Counted from the stretch's first letter, positions 1-10,998 are shown. The stretch: DNA of 64,000 bases from Elmis aenea (GCA_947652605.1 OX393577.1:52662108-52726107); one strand, 5' to 3'. The notes: generated by a model from the sequence alone, not told the origin. Program-made: numbers and translations.

Positions 1-896
1 TGTGTTTTTTGTAATTATAAAATTCTACACAGTTGATATTATAATAACATTTGGTGTAAATGTAAGCTTCCAGTGTTTCGACTCTCAATTTGTTTTTCAT
101 TGGTACAGATTTTATTTCTTGTAGAAAATATCCTCTTAGAAGTAGTGCATAAAACATACTGAACAAATAGGGATAGGTTTTAAAAAAGTATTAAATTTTT
201 AAAGAAATGTTGAAATATTGCTACCCATATTTGTTTAAGGGTTACTGAACTTTTCTACCATTCGTGTGCCATTGGATACAAAGTGTTTTATTTAAAAGGG
301 CCCGGTTAATTTTAACTAATTTTTGAAAAGTACTATCCTACTGATTTAAATAGGCAATCAATAAAAGTTTAATAAAATGGTTGCTTAAATTCTTGAAATG
401 ATTATTTTTCGGATAGTGATCTTTTTCCAATCGTGAAATAGTTTTTTTACATTTATGGGTAAAAACTTTTGTGTTCAGACAACTAAAGTTTAAATTCTTT
501 TAAAGTAACGAAAGTTTCGCACATTAAAATATTGTGAGATACAATTTTCTGAATGTTTATGAGAAGATGAAGCTTGACAATAGGCAAAAAATAACCGTGC
601 CTCAGGAAAGGGATCATTAAAAAAAGGTTTTAAAAATTGTAGGACGAGTTATTTAAGAGCAAATTTTGATTTTTGTTCGCTCCTTTAAGGAAAAACCACC
701 AAAAAAGACGTCACATATAAGTGCCTAGCTCAGTTACCTATTTTAATGTATTGTTTTACAAAAACAAACAAACATATAAAACAGTTATTAATCAAGTTGG
801 CTTAAAAATCTTCGATTAATAAAAGCAAAACCTTCGATATGCATCTACAATTAAAAACTAAGCTTCGAACTGACTTCCCTTAAACCATATTCAATA
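1..896. other. AT-rich stretch, nothing recognised
   Basis: No coding region, terminal repeat or tandem array was recognised here. The DNA is very AT-rich with many homopolymer runs, like the non-element DNA in the rest of the window. Confidence 0.5.
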
Positions 897-1086
897 AATT
901 TGGCCCCCTCCGACTACTATCTGTTTCCGAACTTAAAAATACATTTGAGATGACAAAAATGCTTATCAAATGAGGAGGTCGTAGCGGTTGTAAAAGTTAT
1001 TTTATAGATTTTGACGATTTGGTCTACAAAGAGGGCGTTATGAAATTGGAACTTCGTTGAGATTAATGGAGATTATGTTAAAAAAT
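897..1086 (+). pseudogene. Mariner transposase C-terminal relic
   Basis: One frame from 897 reads NLAPSDYYLFPNLKIHLR before a stop. This matches the third catalytic Asp block of mariner transposases (PDLAPSDYHLF followed by LK.HLRG). Downstream, in shifted frames, VYKEGVMKLE and INGDYVKK match the usual mariner C-terminus (FY..GI..L..RW, GDY). The order and spacing fit the last 65-70 residues of a mariner transposase broken by stops and frameshifts. No N-terminal part or terminal repeat was found nearby, so this is an old fragment. It is not the same copy as the element starting at 1686. Confidence 0.65.
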
Positions 1087-1683
1087 TAAAGACATTTTAA
1101 CCTATTAAACTACAATTGTTTCTTTCTATACTATTTTTAAATCTATCCACTTATCTACATTTAAAAAAAAAATACTAGAAAAAGATGTAAAAATCTGCCA
1201 AGCTTTGATCCAATAATAAGGACCATTTACTTTCTAATAACGTAATTAATCGCATGACTTCTACAACCGACTTAAATCTAGAAATTTTGAACATCTTTTC
1301 GGATTAACCCTTTATTATTTATTAAAGTAAGACGCGATGGATGTATAAAAGAGCGCAGAAGTTGATTCGTAAGAAGCGTTTTATTATTTAAAGACAGTTT
1401 CCGCTTCCGTTTCGCATAGGAGCTTTTACGAAATAATGAGTCTCAGAAGCTTTAAAGCGCTAGATTTCCAGATTCCAAAGTGGTAAAATGCGAAGTCTCG
1501 ATTTGAATTCATGATATTTAGCAAGGATGAATTACTCTAAAGAGATTTCAGCAAAATCCGCTTAAGCACGGTGGGAAACATCGATTATAAATTGTGTAGC
1601 GCAACTCAGCAGCATATTTCAAAATTATGACAAATAATGATCAATCAAAGATACTTCGGCACCGTTGATGTCATACAGTACAG
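1087..1683. other. No recognisable feature
   Basis: AT-rich DNA between two mariner relics. I see no open frame, inverted repeat or tandem repeat worth calling. Confidence 0.5.
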
Positions 1684-2189
1684 TACAGGGTGGTCCAAAT
1701 TCGATGGGATTGCATGGGTATCTTGCTTAATGTTTAAGATACAGAAACGGTTAAATTACCAAAAATATGCAGGTTTTTGAGACAAACTCAGAACCGTTTT
1801 CAAAAATATTCCATCATTTGCGGTTTCTGAACTATTAGCAAATAGGTGTTTTTTTTAATCATATTAATAATGTGTCATTTCCATTATTGCTGTAAATATA
1901 AAAAAAAAATATAGATTATTTTTAGACATATTTATGTCAAAATCAATGATACTAAAAAAAATTTTACGTCGCCGTTAAAAAATTATGACCCAAAGTTACC
2001 TTATTTCAAATTGAAGCTGTAGTTGGCTGTGAGCTATTTAAATTCCTTATTTTTTTCTCTTTTCCAAATATATAGCGGTTGATGTAGTTATTTTGAATAA
2101 TACGCAAGTTATCAAGATTTTTAGTTTTTTATTTTCATAGGCTACTGTTTTTTTTTAACAAAAACTTGCGGAACTTGCGTATTATTGAA

Positions 2190-2928
2190 CCCAGCATTTC
2201 GCTTCGCGACCCGATTTGGGGTCGCGATCCATAGTTTCAAAAGCGCTGGTTTAGTGGATAAATTTGAGCAGCATGGCGTTGTAACAGATAAACCAGTTTC
2301 TCATCGCGCCAGGAGTGCTCGTTCGGAGCAGAATATTGGAAAAGTCCGTGAAAGTGTAGCCTATTATTCGACATTGCTTATCAGACGGCGTTTTCAACAA
2401 CCAGAAATTAAGAGGACCTCTACAGAATATTCTGAAGAAAGATCTAGGTCTTTTCCCCAATAAGATTCAATTAACTCAAAAACTTAAACCTCAGGGCCAT
2501 GAACGCCGTTGTAACTTCAGTAATTTTGTTCTAAACAGATTGGAAGGCAACACAGATGTTCATCAAAAAATCATTATGAAAGACAAAGCCCATTTTGATC
2601 TCAGTGGATTTGTTATCAAACAAAATTTTCGATATTGGGGTGAGAAGCAACCTTCGTTAATCCACGAACGACCACTGCATCCTCGTCGTGTGACAGTTTA
2701 GTGTGGAATTTGGTCAGGAGGGGTAATTCGGCCCTACTTCTTTTACAACGCTACAGATGCTTCTGTGACAGTGGCGATCGCTACCGTGAGATGATTAACC
2801 ATTGTTTGTTTCATCAAATGAATCGGTTGGGCCTGGAAAACATGTGCTTTCAACCAGCCGGGGCTACAGTCATATGGCACGAGACACAATCGAAACATTG
2901 AGAAGGATGTTTCCAGGTCAGTTGATCT
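2190..2928 (+). pseudogene. Mariner-like transposase, 5' and middle part (broken)
   Basis: Pieces in several frames follow the order of an insect mariner-like transposase. First comes a helix-turn-helix part (FKSAGLVDKFEQHG, SARSEQNIGKVRES), then KDKAHFDLSGFVIKQNFRYWG, which corresponds to the first catalytic block DEAHF.L.G..N.QN.R.WG. Then CGIWSGGVIRPYFFYNATD and a decayed second block near FQPAGATVIW, where the family has QDGA. The second catalytic Asp is therefore lost. Reading continues after the P element at 5329. Stops and frame changes exclude function. Confidence 0.7.
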
Positions 2929-3160
2929 CAAGATATATAGAGAATAAGATATGCTCAGTAGGCGAACGAAACTGGTCACGTTCTGCGCATGTCGTCATTC
3001 AGTGACAACTTTATATCAAATTGCATATAATTGGGGGATATGTATGTACTTTTTGTATTAAATTGAAAACAACTGATTTTGTGTTTTTGGTTTTTATTGT
3101 TAAAATATAATGTGTTTTTTAATAGTTATAATTTTTTGTTAAAATACATATATACATATA

Positions 3161-3784
3161 CAGGGTGTGTAAAAATTGGCGGAAGGGCTACACGGAGCGA
3201 TGTTCTTCGTAAAATTCTAAGTCGAAAATCTTAATACGAAAATGTTGTACCATGCTTCCTATGGCCTCAGAAACCATTTAAAGAAAAAAAAATTGGCAAC
3301 ATTGCATACATTGATTTGCGTTTGGACATTTTTTTATCAGCAATTTTTACTTAGGTATTTACATTATTTGTTCGAACTGAAAGCCTTCAGTTCGTAAACA
3401 TAGCTGCAAACGTTTGGGTATCGTAAAACACAAACAAGAAATAATTACGAGAAAAGCAGAGATGACAGCTAAGGACAATGTTGCCATATGTATTACTGTC
3501 ATTAAAATCAGTGATTTACATATTTTCAACACCAATTTTTGAAAGGAAGAACACAATATCTAGGAAAAAATACTATTCGAAATCTATTTTTATTCCAAAT
3601 TGCAGCTTTTTCATTTGCAAGTATTAAATAATAACGCCTATTAAAGGACTAAATGTCAAAGCTTTGAGGACCTCTTGCAGACACAGCAAGCGTGGTACAA
3701 CATTTTCGTATTAAGATTTTCGACTTAGAATTTTACGAAGAACATCGCCCCGTGTAGCCCTTCCGCCAATTTTTACACACCCTG
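3161..3784. mobile_element. Tc1/mariner-type MITE inside the P element
   Basis: Starts CAGGGTGTGTAAAAATTGGC and ends with its inverse, flanked by TA on both sides (3159-3160 and 3785-3786). The inverted arms extend well over 80 bp, past the motif TTCGTAAAATTCTAAGTCG. A second copy in opposite orientation is at 40055-40682. Both copies hold a related 65-codon frame, but it overlaps the inverted-repeat structure and I do not treat it as a gene. This is the youngest layer of the three-layer nest here. Confidence 0.85.
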
Positions 3785-3804
3785 TATACATTTTGATGCA
3801 CACA

Positions 3805-5102
3805 TTAAGTAACAATTTTTTTAATTTTTGTTTTTTTACTGTAGTAAGATTCGTTAATCTTTCGGTTTAAAATTCTTATACGGAAAAACATCTTACATCT
3901 AAAATACAAATGTTTTACATCTAAACTACAATTAACATTTTGCGAGTTTTCAACTAATTGTTTAATGTAGTCAGGCCCACACTTTAAATCAATTCCATTG
4001 AAGATGGCGAAAATTTGTTCCATTTTTAGAATTTCTACGACGAAATCGTCGAATGGCTTATACAATCCTCCTTCGGATAACGCAAACTTTATCAATTTCT
4101 GGCAGGTCATATGATTCCATTAGCTTAAACTCAAAGCTCAACATTCCTGGGGCACAATCTATTTTACTCGCCCATCTTCGCAGGGTAGATTCGCCAGGAA
4201 GAGGATGGTTATTTTTTTGCAACCATCTGTAAGCTCTGGGCCCTGCAGCATGCAAAGATATAGCATGTGCTATGTCTTTAACATTCCAATGGACTACTCT
4301 TGAAAAAGGATCTTGCATCCTTTTTATTTGCCCTGGCGTGAATATTTTTTCTATACCATTTTTGATATTTCTGGTGGCTATTTCCTTTTTTTTTAAAACT
4401 TGAATCTCTTCATGTAATTTTTCTTTTTCATTTGCCAATTTTGTATTTTCCTTTTTCAATTTACTAATGAGCATTTTAAGTTCCATTTTTTCAGGATCAT
4501 TTTCTTCACTAAAAATAAATGGTAAGTATAAGTTGAATATACAGATTTTCAAATTTTTAACAGGTACTTACATGGCAATGTTGGTTGTATCAGAAGACAC
4601 TGATTTGCTTTCAGGCTCAACAGAAAATGTTTCTAAAACTGCATCTTCACATTCATGTGATGTTCTAAAAGCGATAAACTTTTAAATATTATGATAATGA
4701 AATAATATTATATAAATATGCTTACAATAATTGTGCAACGATCGACTTTTTCTCTCTGCAAGCTTTTCTTTCCGTACGCTCATCCAAAACTGCTGGACTG
4801 TTGCTACAGTAAAGATGCAATGATGGAACTGCTGCACTTTTTAATTTTTTTGGCACATCTTTTAAATTTAATAGTTCTTGTTTCAGATTTCTAGCAAAGT
4901 CGTCTTCAGAAAAATGTATACTACATATTCTTGCCGTTTTGAAGTTAAATTTGTCCGCTCTAGAGCACTTATTAATTCACTCCTTATATAAACCGGCATC
5001 CTTTGGAAAGGCATAAAAACTAATATTTTTCCCCTTATTTGCTGGTGCCTTTAATCTTTTATTATTATTATTTTTACAATTAAAAACAGCGCACATCACC
5101 AT
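3805..5102 (-). pseudogene. P-element transposase: THAP domain, coiled coil, deleted core
   Basis: Three exons can be read on the minus strand. Exon 1 (5102-4726) encodes a THAP zinc finger: MCAVFNC gives Cx4C, ICSIHF gives CxxH, and AVPSL matches the AVPTIF box. Introns at 4725-4665 and 4571-4510 have GT-AG borders and keep frame: exon 2 is 4664-4572, and exon 3 starts at 4509 with EENDPEKMELK, a coiled-coil-like stretch. Next come FTPGQIKRM, the LPGESTLRRW block and EIDKVCV. There the frame breaks and the C-terminal LSEGGLYKPFDDFV..CKMFFRIRILN follows in another frame. The RNase-H-like catalytic core is deleted. One stop (TGA) replaces the conserved THAP tryptophan after LYKE. The family assignment is strong; the gene is dead. 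Confidence 0.8.
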
Positions 5103-5328
5103 TGTTTTATTTTATTTTCACTTTAAACTTTTTTTTTATAAATTAATAAATTGTTTACCTTTTACCAATTCACTTAACGATTCACAATATCAAAACAATA
5201 ATAAAGAATTAATCTAATAAAAGAGAACTGACAGCACAGTTGTCACCGAACGACGTCACACAGAGAGCGGGAAAGCAACAGAGATGCGCGTGAGCATATC
5301 TTATTCTCTATATATCTTGAGTTGATCT

Positions 5329-5585
5329 CAAGATACGGTGACACTGATTGGCTCCCAAGATCACCGGATTTGACAGCTCCTGACTTTTTCCTGTGGGGCT
5401 ATCTAAAGGGACGTGTATGCTAAAGACTGATGAATCTTGAACACTTAAAGCAGAATATTCGAGACGCTGTAAGTGGATGACCGACGGAAGTATGCGAAAA
5501 TGCGATGAAAAACGCGATGAAAAGAGCTCGAATTTGTTATGCAACGAGAGGTGGACATTTGACAGATGTTATATTCCATACATAA
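5329..5585 (+). pseudogene. Mariner-like transposase, 3' part (broken)
   Basis: This continues the gene interrupted at 2928. It reads DWLPRSPDLTAPDFFLWGYL, the third catalytic block, then LEHLKQNIRDAVSG, then AMKRARICYATRGGHLTDVI before a stop. This is the usual C-terminus of this mariner-like group, including the RGGH..DVIF tail. There are internal stops. The join to the 5' part across the 8-9 bp duplication shows the P element inserted into an existing transposase gene. Confidence 0.7.
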
Positions 5586-5690
5586 TTGTCATGCCTAAAT
5601 AAAGTATTTATGAAAAAATACCTGGTATTTTTCATTTGGTATAAAAATAATTTAAATTTAAAATTGTATCGTTCTTATTTGGCCACCCGA

Positions 5691-6244
5691 TATTTTTGTA
5701 AATCGTGCTAAATATTCTATCGAATGACGCGTTCAAATGTTTTTTTTTTGTAAAATGAAGTAGGTATGTCAGACTGGCGATAGCCAATTATTTATTTGAA
5801 ATTAAGTGGTATACTTTTTTACATTTTTTCTGATAAAGAATGCTTGTTTTGTTAATGCACTATCGTATTTAATTATCTATCAGTATCAATAAAAAAATGT
5901 ACCTATACTATGTAATTAAAAAAAAAAAGTTTACTATCGCCAGTCTGACATATTTGAGTTTTAGCAACGGTAGCTTCTTTTTTAACGTGAAAATACAAAT
6001 TAAGTTAGTTATGAATGTTATATTTAATTATTTAGTTGAATGTTTTTTTCTGTGCATTATAAGGTTTAAAAATGCTTTCAATCTTCTCGTTAACTCTCTT
6101 GACGTCAGTGCCAAGTAATCAGAAAATTACACGACGAATCATTCCACGTCATTAACATCCCTGAAATAGAAGTTCAAAACTATAAAAACTGACACGATTT
6201 ATTTTCTAGCAAACTAGAAAAAGTTACAATCTTTTCACACCCTG
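5691..6244. mobile_element. Decayed Tc1-type MITE remnant with small palindrome
   Basis: The right border reads CACACCCTG followed by TA at 6244-6246, the usual end of the CAGGGTG group. Inside, TATGTCAGACTGGCGATA (from about 5764) is repeated inverted at about 5935-5952. These inner sequences resemble the inner arms of the MITE at 39190-39936, for example a poly-A run before CTATCGCCAG. The left border is not clear. It is probably an older member of that family; confidence in the exact limits is low. Confidence 0.45.
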
Positions 6245-6836
6245 TATGGAATAAATAAAAATGTAAAGTAATCTCGCTTTGCAGCGTTTGAAATATTGGC
6301 ATGAACGTTTACAACCAATTTGTCTTATTCATACAAATGTTTATGCGTTTTATCTTTCCAATTGCTTCTTACTTTGGGCTATGAAATGGCCATAAATATA
6401 CTTTTAGCTTCTTCAAAGTAACGAATATAAAATATGGAAGCTGTTAGGAGTCAAGTGAATAAAAAGAAAGAAAGTACGTCGTGATAGATGATGCAGTTTA
6501 TCTGAAAGTATGAACAGACATTTCTTATGCAATAAATTATATTTTTGCTCAAGAACAAACAAGCTATGAAACGGTCGTTTAAATGTAAAACAAGATGTAT
6601 CGACATCTTTAGAACAAAAGCAAAATGAAAGCTTTTGTTTCTGATTATCAAAGCATTTGTTGCGAATGCGTTTGATAAAATTGTTGGAAATAAGGTAAAA
6701 TTGTTGTGTTATAATAGAAATTGATAATTAAACATTAAATAATTGCACTAAATATCATAACTTTTATTATAAATTATGTTTTATCTTAATTTGTTGCAAA
6801 GCAAAGAATATTTTGCAAATTAAATTAACACATTTA
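6245..6836. other. No recognisable feature
   Basis: AT-rich spacer between two Tc1-type elements. No coding frame or repeat was recognised. Confidence 0.5.
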
Positions 6837-6838
6837 TA

Positions 6839-8517
6839 CAGGGTGTCCCCGTTATCACCGCGAATATTTTAAGTGGTGATAGAGGACCTTTTTGTAAGAA
6901 AAAATTTCAAGTACAATTTTTTTCTAAAATCAAATGCTAAGCAGTTATCAACACTTACTTGATTTTTTTACACTTCTGCATTTAAAAGGCTCTGTCGCCA
7001 AAAATATCAATTGTATCGTAAAATACCTTTTAGCTTTTTAATAGAACAAGAAATTCTCTACAAAATTAATTGAAATTATTTTTTGTCTACAGGCAATGGT
7101 TTAAAAGTTATAAGGCAGTTTGTACAAAGAAATGGGAAAAATTTTAAAACTTTAATTGTTTCTTAGACTTTGCAACCGCTGTATCTTTAAAACGAAAGGT
7201 TGTACAAAAAAACCGACGGCCCATTTCGGATAGCAAATTTTATGGGCTACAACTTTGGTATAGTGAAATTTTTGGAAAATCAAACCAATTTTCCGGAAAA
7301 GCTAACAATAAGGAACAGAGTGCAAAAACAAAATTTCCTACAAATATTGTTTTGTATTTAAAAATGCTTTTAAACAGAGAACGATTACGTAATTGAAAAT
7401 GATAAATGATGGAAGTCATTTTGAACACTTATTGACGTAATTTTGTGGTTACATGTAAATTTTATTGAGTTAAGATGGATTTGCATTGTTTTGCATTTTA
7501 TCGTTTTCAAAACAAAAAAAAACGGGAAATTATAATATTTTGTAAAAATGCCATAGCATCGGCACCATTCATAAAATTATGTATCTCATCAGTTTTAAAG
7601 CTTTTTATGAAGTTTGAAATTATTCAGAAAACCACCCCTTATTTTTTAAGGAGCTAACGAACAAATTTAACAAAAAATTGTAAAATTGCATGTAAATAAG
7701 TTATTTAAATTTATAAAAACGACGCATCTTTTAACGAAACGTCGTAGAGCAAAACGGATGTCTATTGCGGATAAGGCATTTAACGGACTACAACTTCGGT
7801 AAATAGGTTGTTCAATAAAACTAAACATATGTTTTTAATAGTGAAAAAGGTGGGAAAAAAACGATAAAATGCAAAACAATGCAAATCTATCTGGAGGCAA
7901 TAAAATTAATATGTAACCACAAAATTACTTCAATAAATGTTCAAAATGATCTCCATCATTTTTAGTTCATAATCGCACTCTCTTTAAAAGCATTATTTTA
8001 AATACAAAACATAATTTCTCGACATTTTTTTTACACTCTGTTCCTTATTTTTAGCTTTTCCGGAAAATCGGTTTGATTTTCCAAAAATTTCACTTGACCA
8101 AAGTTGTAGCACATAAAATTTGCTATCCGGAATGGGCCGTCGGTTTTTTTGTACGACCTTTCGTTTTAAAGATACAGCGGTTGCAAAGTCTAAAAAACAA
8201 TTAAAGTTTTAAAATTTTTCCCATTTTTTTGTACAAACTGCCTTATAACTTTTAAACCATTGCCTGTAGACAAAAAATAATTTCAATTAATTTTGTAGAG
8301 AATTTATTGCTCTATTAAATAGCTGTAGGGTATTTTACGATAAAATTAATATTTTCGGCGACAGTGTCTTTTAAATGCAGAAGTGTAAAAAAATCAAGTA
8401 AGTGTTGATAACTGCTTAGCATTTGATTTTAGAAAAAAATTGTACTTGAATTTTTTTCTTAGAATAAGGTCCTCTATCACCACTTAAAATATTCGCGGTG
8501 ATAACGGGGACACCCTG
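6839..8517. mobile_element. Long foldback element, arms about 670 bp
   Basis: The left end CAGGGTGTCCCCGTTATCAC at 6839 is mirrored at the right end, which finishes at 8517. TA flanks both sides. The inverted arms run from 6839 to about 7510 and from about 7855 to 8517, with many small differences but clear collinearity, for example AAACCGACGGCCCATTTC and its mirror. The centre is about 345 bp and not repeated. No transposase is present. This is an unusually long-armed non-autonomous element of the Tc1/mariner type. A fragment of a similar left end lies at 36166. Confidence 0.85.
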
Positions 8518-8519
8518 TA

Positions 8520-8925
8520 TATGTAAAAGACAAAATAAATACATGTAATGGTAATTAAATATTTATTCATGTCAATATTAATACTACCTACACTTTAATT
8601 TAAAAAAATATTGACTTTCTCTACATGTGCTTTATAACTTAAATTGTTTTAAGCCAGACTGATTTGAATAAAACCCATTATCCATCCTCATTTTGCATAA
8701 TACTGGTTAGCATAGAGAAGCTAAAAAGTCTGTTAACACGATTCGCTTCTTTAGTGGTTCAGAATATAAATTTGAACAAATTGGGAACGTCAAATTAGAG
8801 ATTGTTCAGATTATCTTGGCTTTTTTATATAAAAAAAGTTGTTCTCGTTGACGGATATTTTGAATTTTATTTAAACGGTTACAAATATCAGAAAAAATAA
8901 TATGCAGCCTAGTTTTTTTCTCATA
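8520..8925. other. No recognisable feature
   Basis: AT-rich DNA between the foldback element and a hAT remnant; nothing called. Confidence 0.5.
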
Positions 8926-9793
8926 ACGTAGCGGACTGGGAAATTCAACCGGCCCGGGAAAAACCTGCTAGACCGGCCCCAAAAAAAGTAATAACCCAAA
9001 AAAATTTAATTTTAAAATGTTGTCATGTTTAGATAATAATAAAATTATTTCTAAAAAATTTCCATGTTCAGTCTCATTGTTCTCTAATAAGAATGAATTA
9101 GCAGATTCCGATCTGTGAGTCCGAGAAGCTAAACCCCATTTTCCAATTAGTTTTACAACATCTAGACTTGAACATGAAGACTTTGCGTTGATAATCGACG
9201 TTTTAATTTTGTCTGTTTCAACGGGGCAGATTATATTGTCTTCGTTTGTCGAATTTGATGAATGCAAATCTTGATCAATGTTAGATTTTTCAACATCAGG
9301 TGCACTAGCTTTAGAAGTTAAAGCAAACAAATCACTTAACTTGAAACTTTTTTTAGCAGCTTCGTGAAGTACTTTTTGCCTTTTCTGGTTCTCTTTTTGA
9401 GCACATTTTCTTTTTTCCATTTTTCCTTGATTAAAAACTATAACCAGAATAATCTAAAGAATCAGTCTGCATTTATTAAGTTTAATAATTATTTATTAAT
9501 TACTAAAATATTAAAACTAAAAGTCTAGTAAGGTATAATATCACTTGGTGCTCAAAAACACAGCCCGGACGGTGAAATTTAACGAAAACGTCGGACATAG
9601 CAGAGACACAAATCAGAGACGTAGTCAGCTTATAAAGCTTGGGAGGGCCAGGGGTACAAAAATTATGCGATGTTGTAACTTATTCTTTATTTATTACTAA
9701 CCGAAATAATAATATTGTACTGTGGGTCGCGGCCTCAGAGCGACAGGCCCACCGGGATTCCTCCCGGTGTCCCGCCGGCCCGGTCCGCCACTG
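8926..9793 (-). mobile_element. hAT element, internally deleted
   Basis: The right border reads CGGTCCGCCACTG (ends 9793), which inverted gives CAGTGGCGGACCGGG. The left border near 8926-8940, TAGCGGACTGGG followed by CCGGCCCGGG, is a diverged inverse. Both ends are GC-rich (GGCCCGGG) in an AT-rich background. The minus strand keeps an N-terminal transposase piece fused to a later one. I found no clear 8-bp target duplication, so the limits are approximate. Confidence 0.6.
8968..9420 (-). pseudogene. hAT transposase fragment (ZMYM/TTF-type family), deleted
   Basis: An uninterrupted frame of 150 codons. Residues 1-35 are lysine-rich (MEKRKCAQKENQKRQK..KLSDLF), like the start of TTF-zinc-finger hAT transposases. 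Residues around 93-128 read IGKWGLASRTHRSESAN..ETEHGNFLEIILLLSKHD, which fits the block that normally reads PFRGH..S..NHGNFLEL..LLA..D in that family. Full transposases are several hundred residues longer and carry a zinc-binding TTF domain between these blocks, which is missing here. The frame ends in sequence derived from the hAT terminal region. It is most likely a chance-open deletion product with no activity. Confidence 0.6.
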
Positions 9794-9922
9794 ATCCAGG
9801 ATCAATATTTGGGCTGAATCTTGGAAACGGATTTAGACAGAAACTTTTTGTTTCCATCGTTAGAATCCATTTATTAATCGAAGTCCATAATCTGATTTTT
9901 TGTACTTAGTAACAGTTTTACC

Positions 9923-10056
9923 CAGGGACCCGAACCGAAGCGGAACTGAAACAAAAACCGGAACGAATCGGTGGTTCGGAACGTAAACCGAAAAGTTAAA
10001 ATTTATCGAACCGGATACCGAAACTGAACCGTTATTCTTTGCGGTTCGGGTCCCTG
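9923..10056. mobile_element. Short hAT MITE with 8-bp target duplication
   Basis: A 134-bp element starting CAGGGACCCGAACCG and ending CGGTTCGGGTCCCTG. The 8-bp target GTTTTACC is present on both sides (9915-9922 and 10057-10064). The inside is mostly AACCGAA and AACCGGA repeats. The perfect duplication and TIR make the call firm. Confidence 0.9.
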
Positions 10057-10334
10057 GTTTTACCCCTTCCAGATAATGTGAGAGCGCTTTAAATAACTGT
10101 AATGATTTTTTATTTCTTTTAATAAATAGGGTTCTGTACCAGGACTTTACGGCACAAAAGTCCCAGTGATAATCAGTTTTTTGTAGTCTCGAATCCGGTG
10201 AAAAAGAAGCCAAGACTCTCGGCTTTAATTCAATTTTTATTACGCAATTAAAATTTTTAAAGTTAATATTTACATCTGAAATTTTAATATCAAGAGAACG
10301 CATAAGAAATTCAATAAGCCGACATACAAAATAT

Positions 10335-10466
10335 TACTTCTTCTTCTTCTTTTACGATGGCCTTTTGCCTCACGGCGTCGGTTTTTGGGGGTTCTCCACC
10401 CAATTTTTCCAGACCTTTTTGTCTGTCGTCATCGCTCTCAACTCCCCAACCGTTTTCCTTCGTTCG
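10335..10466 (-). pseudogene. 3' end of a non-LTR retrotransposon
   Basis: On the minus strand the sequence reads ELRAMTTDKKVWKNWVENPQ, then KPTP and a stop, followed by a run of GAA-type triplets (10337-10352). A C-terminal DR..W...V pattern followed by a short triplet tail is common at the 3' ends of CR1/L1/RTE-type elements of insects. Only about 40 codons are left. The clade cannot be set from this piece. Confidence 0.5.
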
Positions 10467-10619
10467 TTTTGAATTCATTAATTAGATACTGTATTACTTT
10501 CAAGTTCTTTCAGAAAAATTAAACGCATAAGTATTTTTAATAACAGAGTAATAAAAACAGAAACTTTAAAGTCGATTTACTCAAAACTAACTAAATGGCG
10601 TATGGAACAAAACAACTAT

Positions 10620-10998
10620 AAGGCGACGAAATGTGGCGTTTCGTTGGCCGCCACGTTCGCCTGATCTGACGGCTCTTGATTTCTTTTTATGGGGATATTT
10701 CAAACAGCGAGTGTTCGTTTAAAAGCCCCGAACTCTTGCTGAACTAAAGGACAATATTCGCCAGGAAATTCGAATAATAACAGTCACTTTGCAAGCTATT
10801 ATGAAAAGTGCTATAAAAAGGGCTCGCCTTTGTGAAGAGAAAACGGGGGTCAGTTAAAAGATGTTATCTTTCATGTCTAGGCGAAAAAATCCCCACGATG
10901 TGTACATTATAATGCAAAAAAGAAAATTATAAAACAGTTGAAAGTACAAAAGTTGTTAAATTTTTACTTGGAAAGTGACTTTTGGCCCACTTTGTATA
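10620..10998 (+). pseudogene. Mariner-like transposase C-terminal relic and 3' end
   Basis: One frame reads WPPRSPDLTALDFFLWGYF, the third catalytic block of the same mariner-like group as the element at 1686. It then reads LAELKDNIRQEIR and AIMKSAIKRARLCEEKTG with stops. The 3' tail ends near TTTTGGCCCACTTTGTAT at about 10980-10998, resembling the GGCCACCC right end of the copy at 5690. The 5' part is missing. The copy is dead. Confidence 0.65.

Larger units (their letters stand above)
2929..5320 (-). mobile_element. P element, internally deleted, with 8-9 bp target duplication
   Basis: The termini are near-perfect inverted repeats of about 30 bp. The left starts CAAGATATATAGAGAATAAG at 2929, with its mirror ending at 5319-5320. 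The target GTTGATCT flanks both sides (2921-2928 and 5321-5328); counted as AGTTGATCT it is 9 bp. P elements make 8-bp duplications and have about 31-bp inverted repeats. The minus strand encodes a THAP domain plus P-type transposase parts. A Tc1-type MITE sits inside at 3161-3784, near the transposase 3' end. Core transposase sequence is missing, so the copy is non-autonomous. Confidence 0.85.
1686..5690 (+). mobile_element. Mariner-like element split by a P element
   Basis: The left end, TACAGGGTGGTCCAAAT, and the reverse complement of the right end, TATCGGGTGGCCAAAT, are close inverted copies. Each is bordered by TA (1684-1685 and 5691-5692), as expected for the IS630-Tc1-mariner superfamily. 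Without the P element the copy is about 1.6 kb. It has a noncoding 5' part of about 500 bases, then a broken transposase on the plus strand and a short 3' tail. A second copy of the 5' part lies inverted at 21716-22125. The coding region is clearly dead, so this is an old insertion used later as a target. Confidence 0.65.

Noticed and set aside
3359..3556. 65-codon frame on the minus strand, matched by 40288-40485 on the plus strand
   Set aside because: It lies inside two copies of one MITE. Conservation follows from element homology; the peptide is hydrophobic and has no domain.
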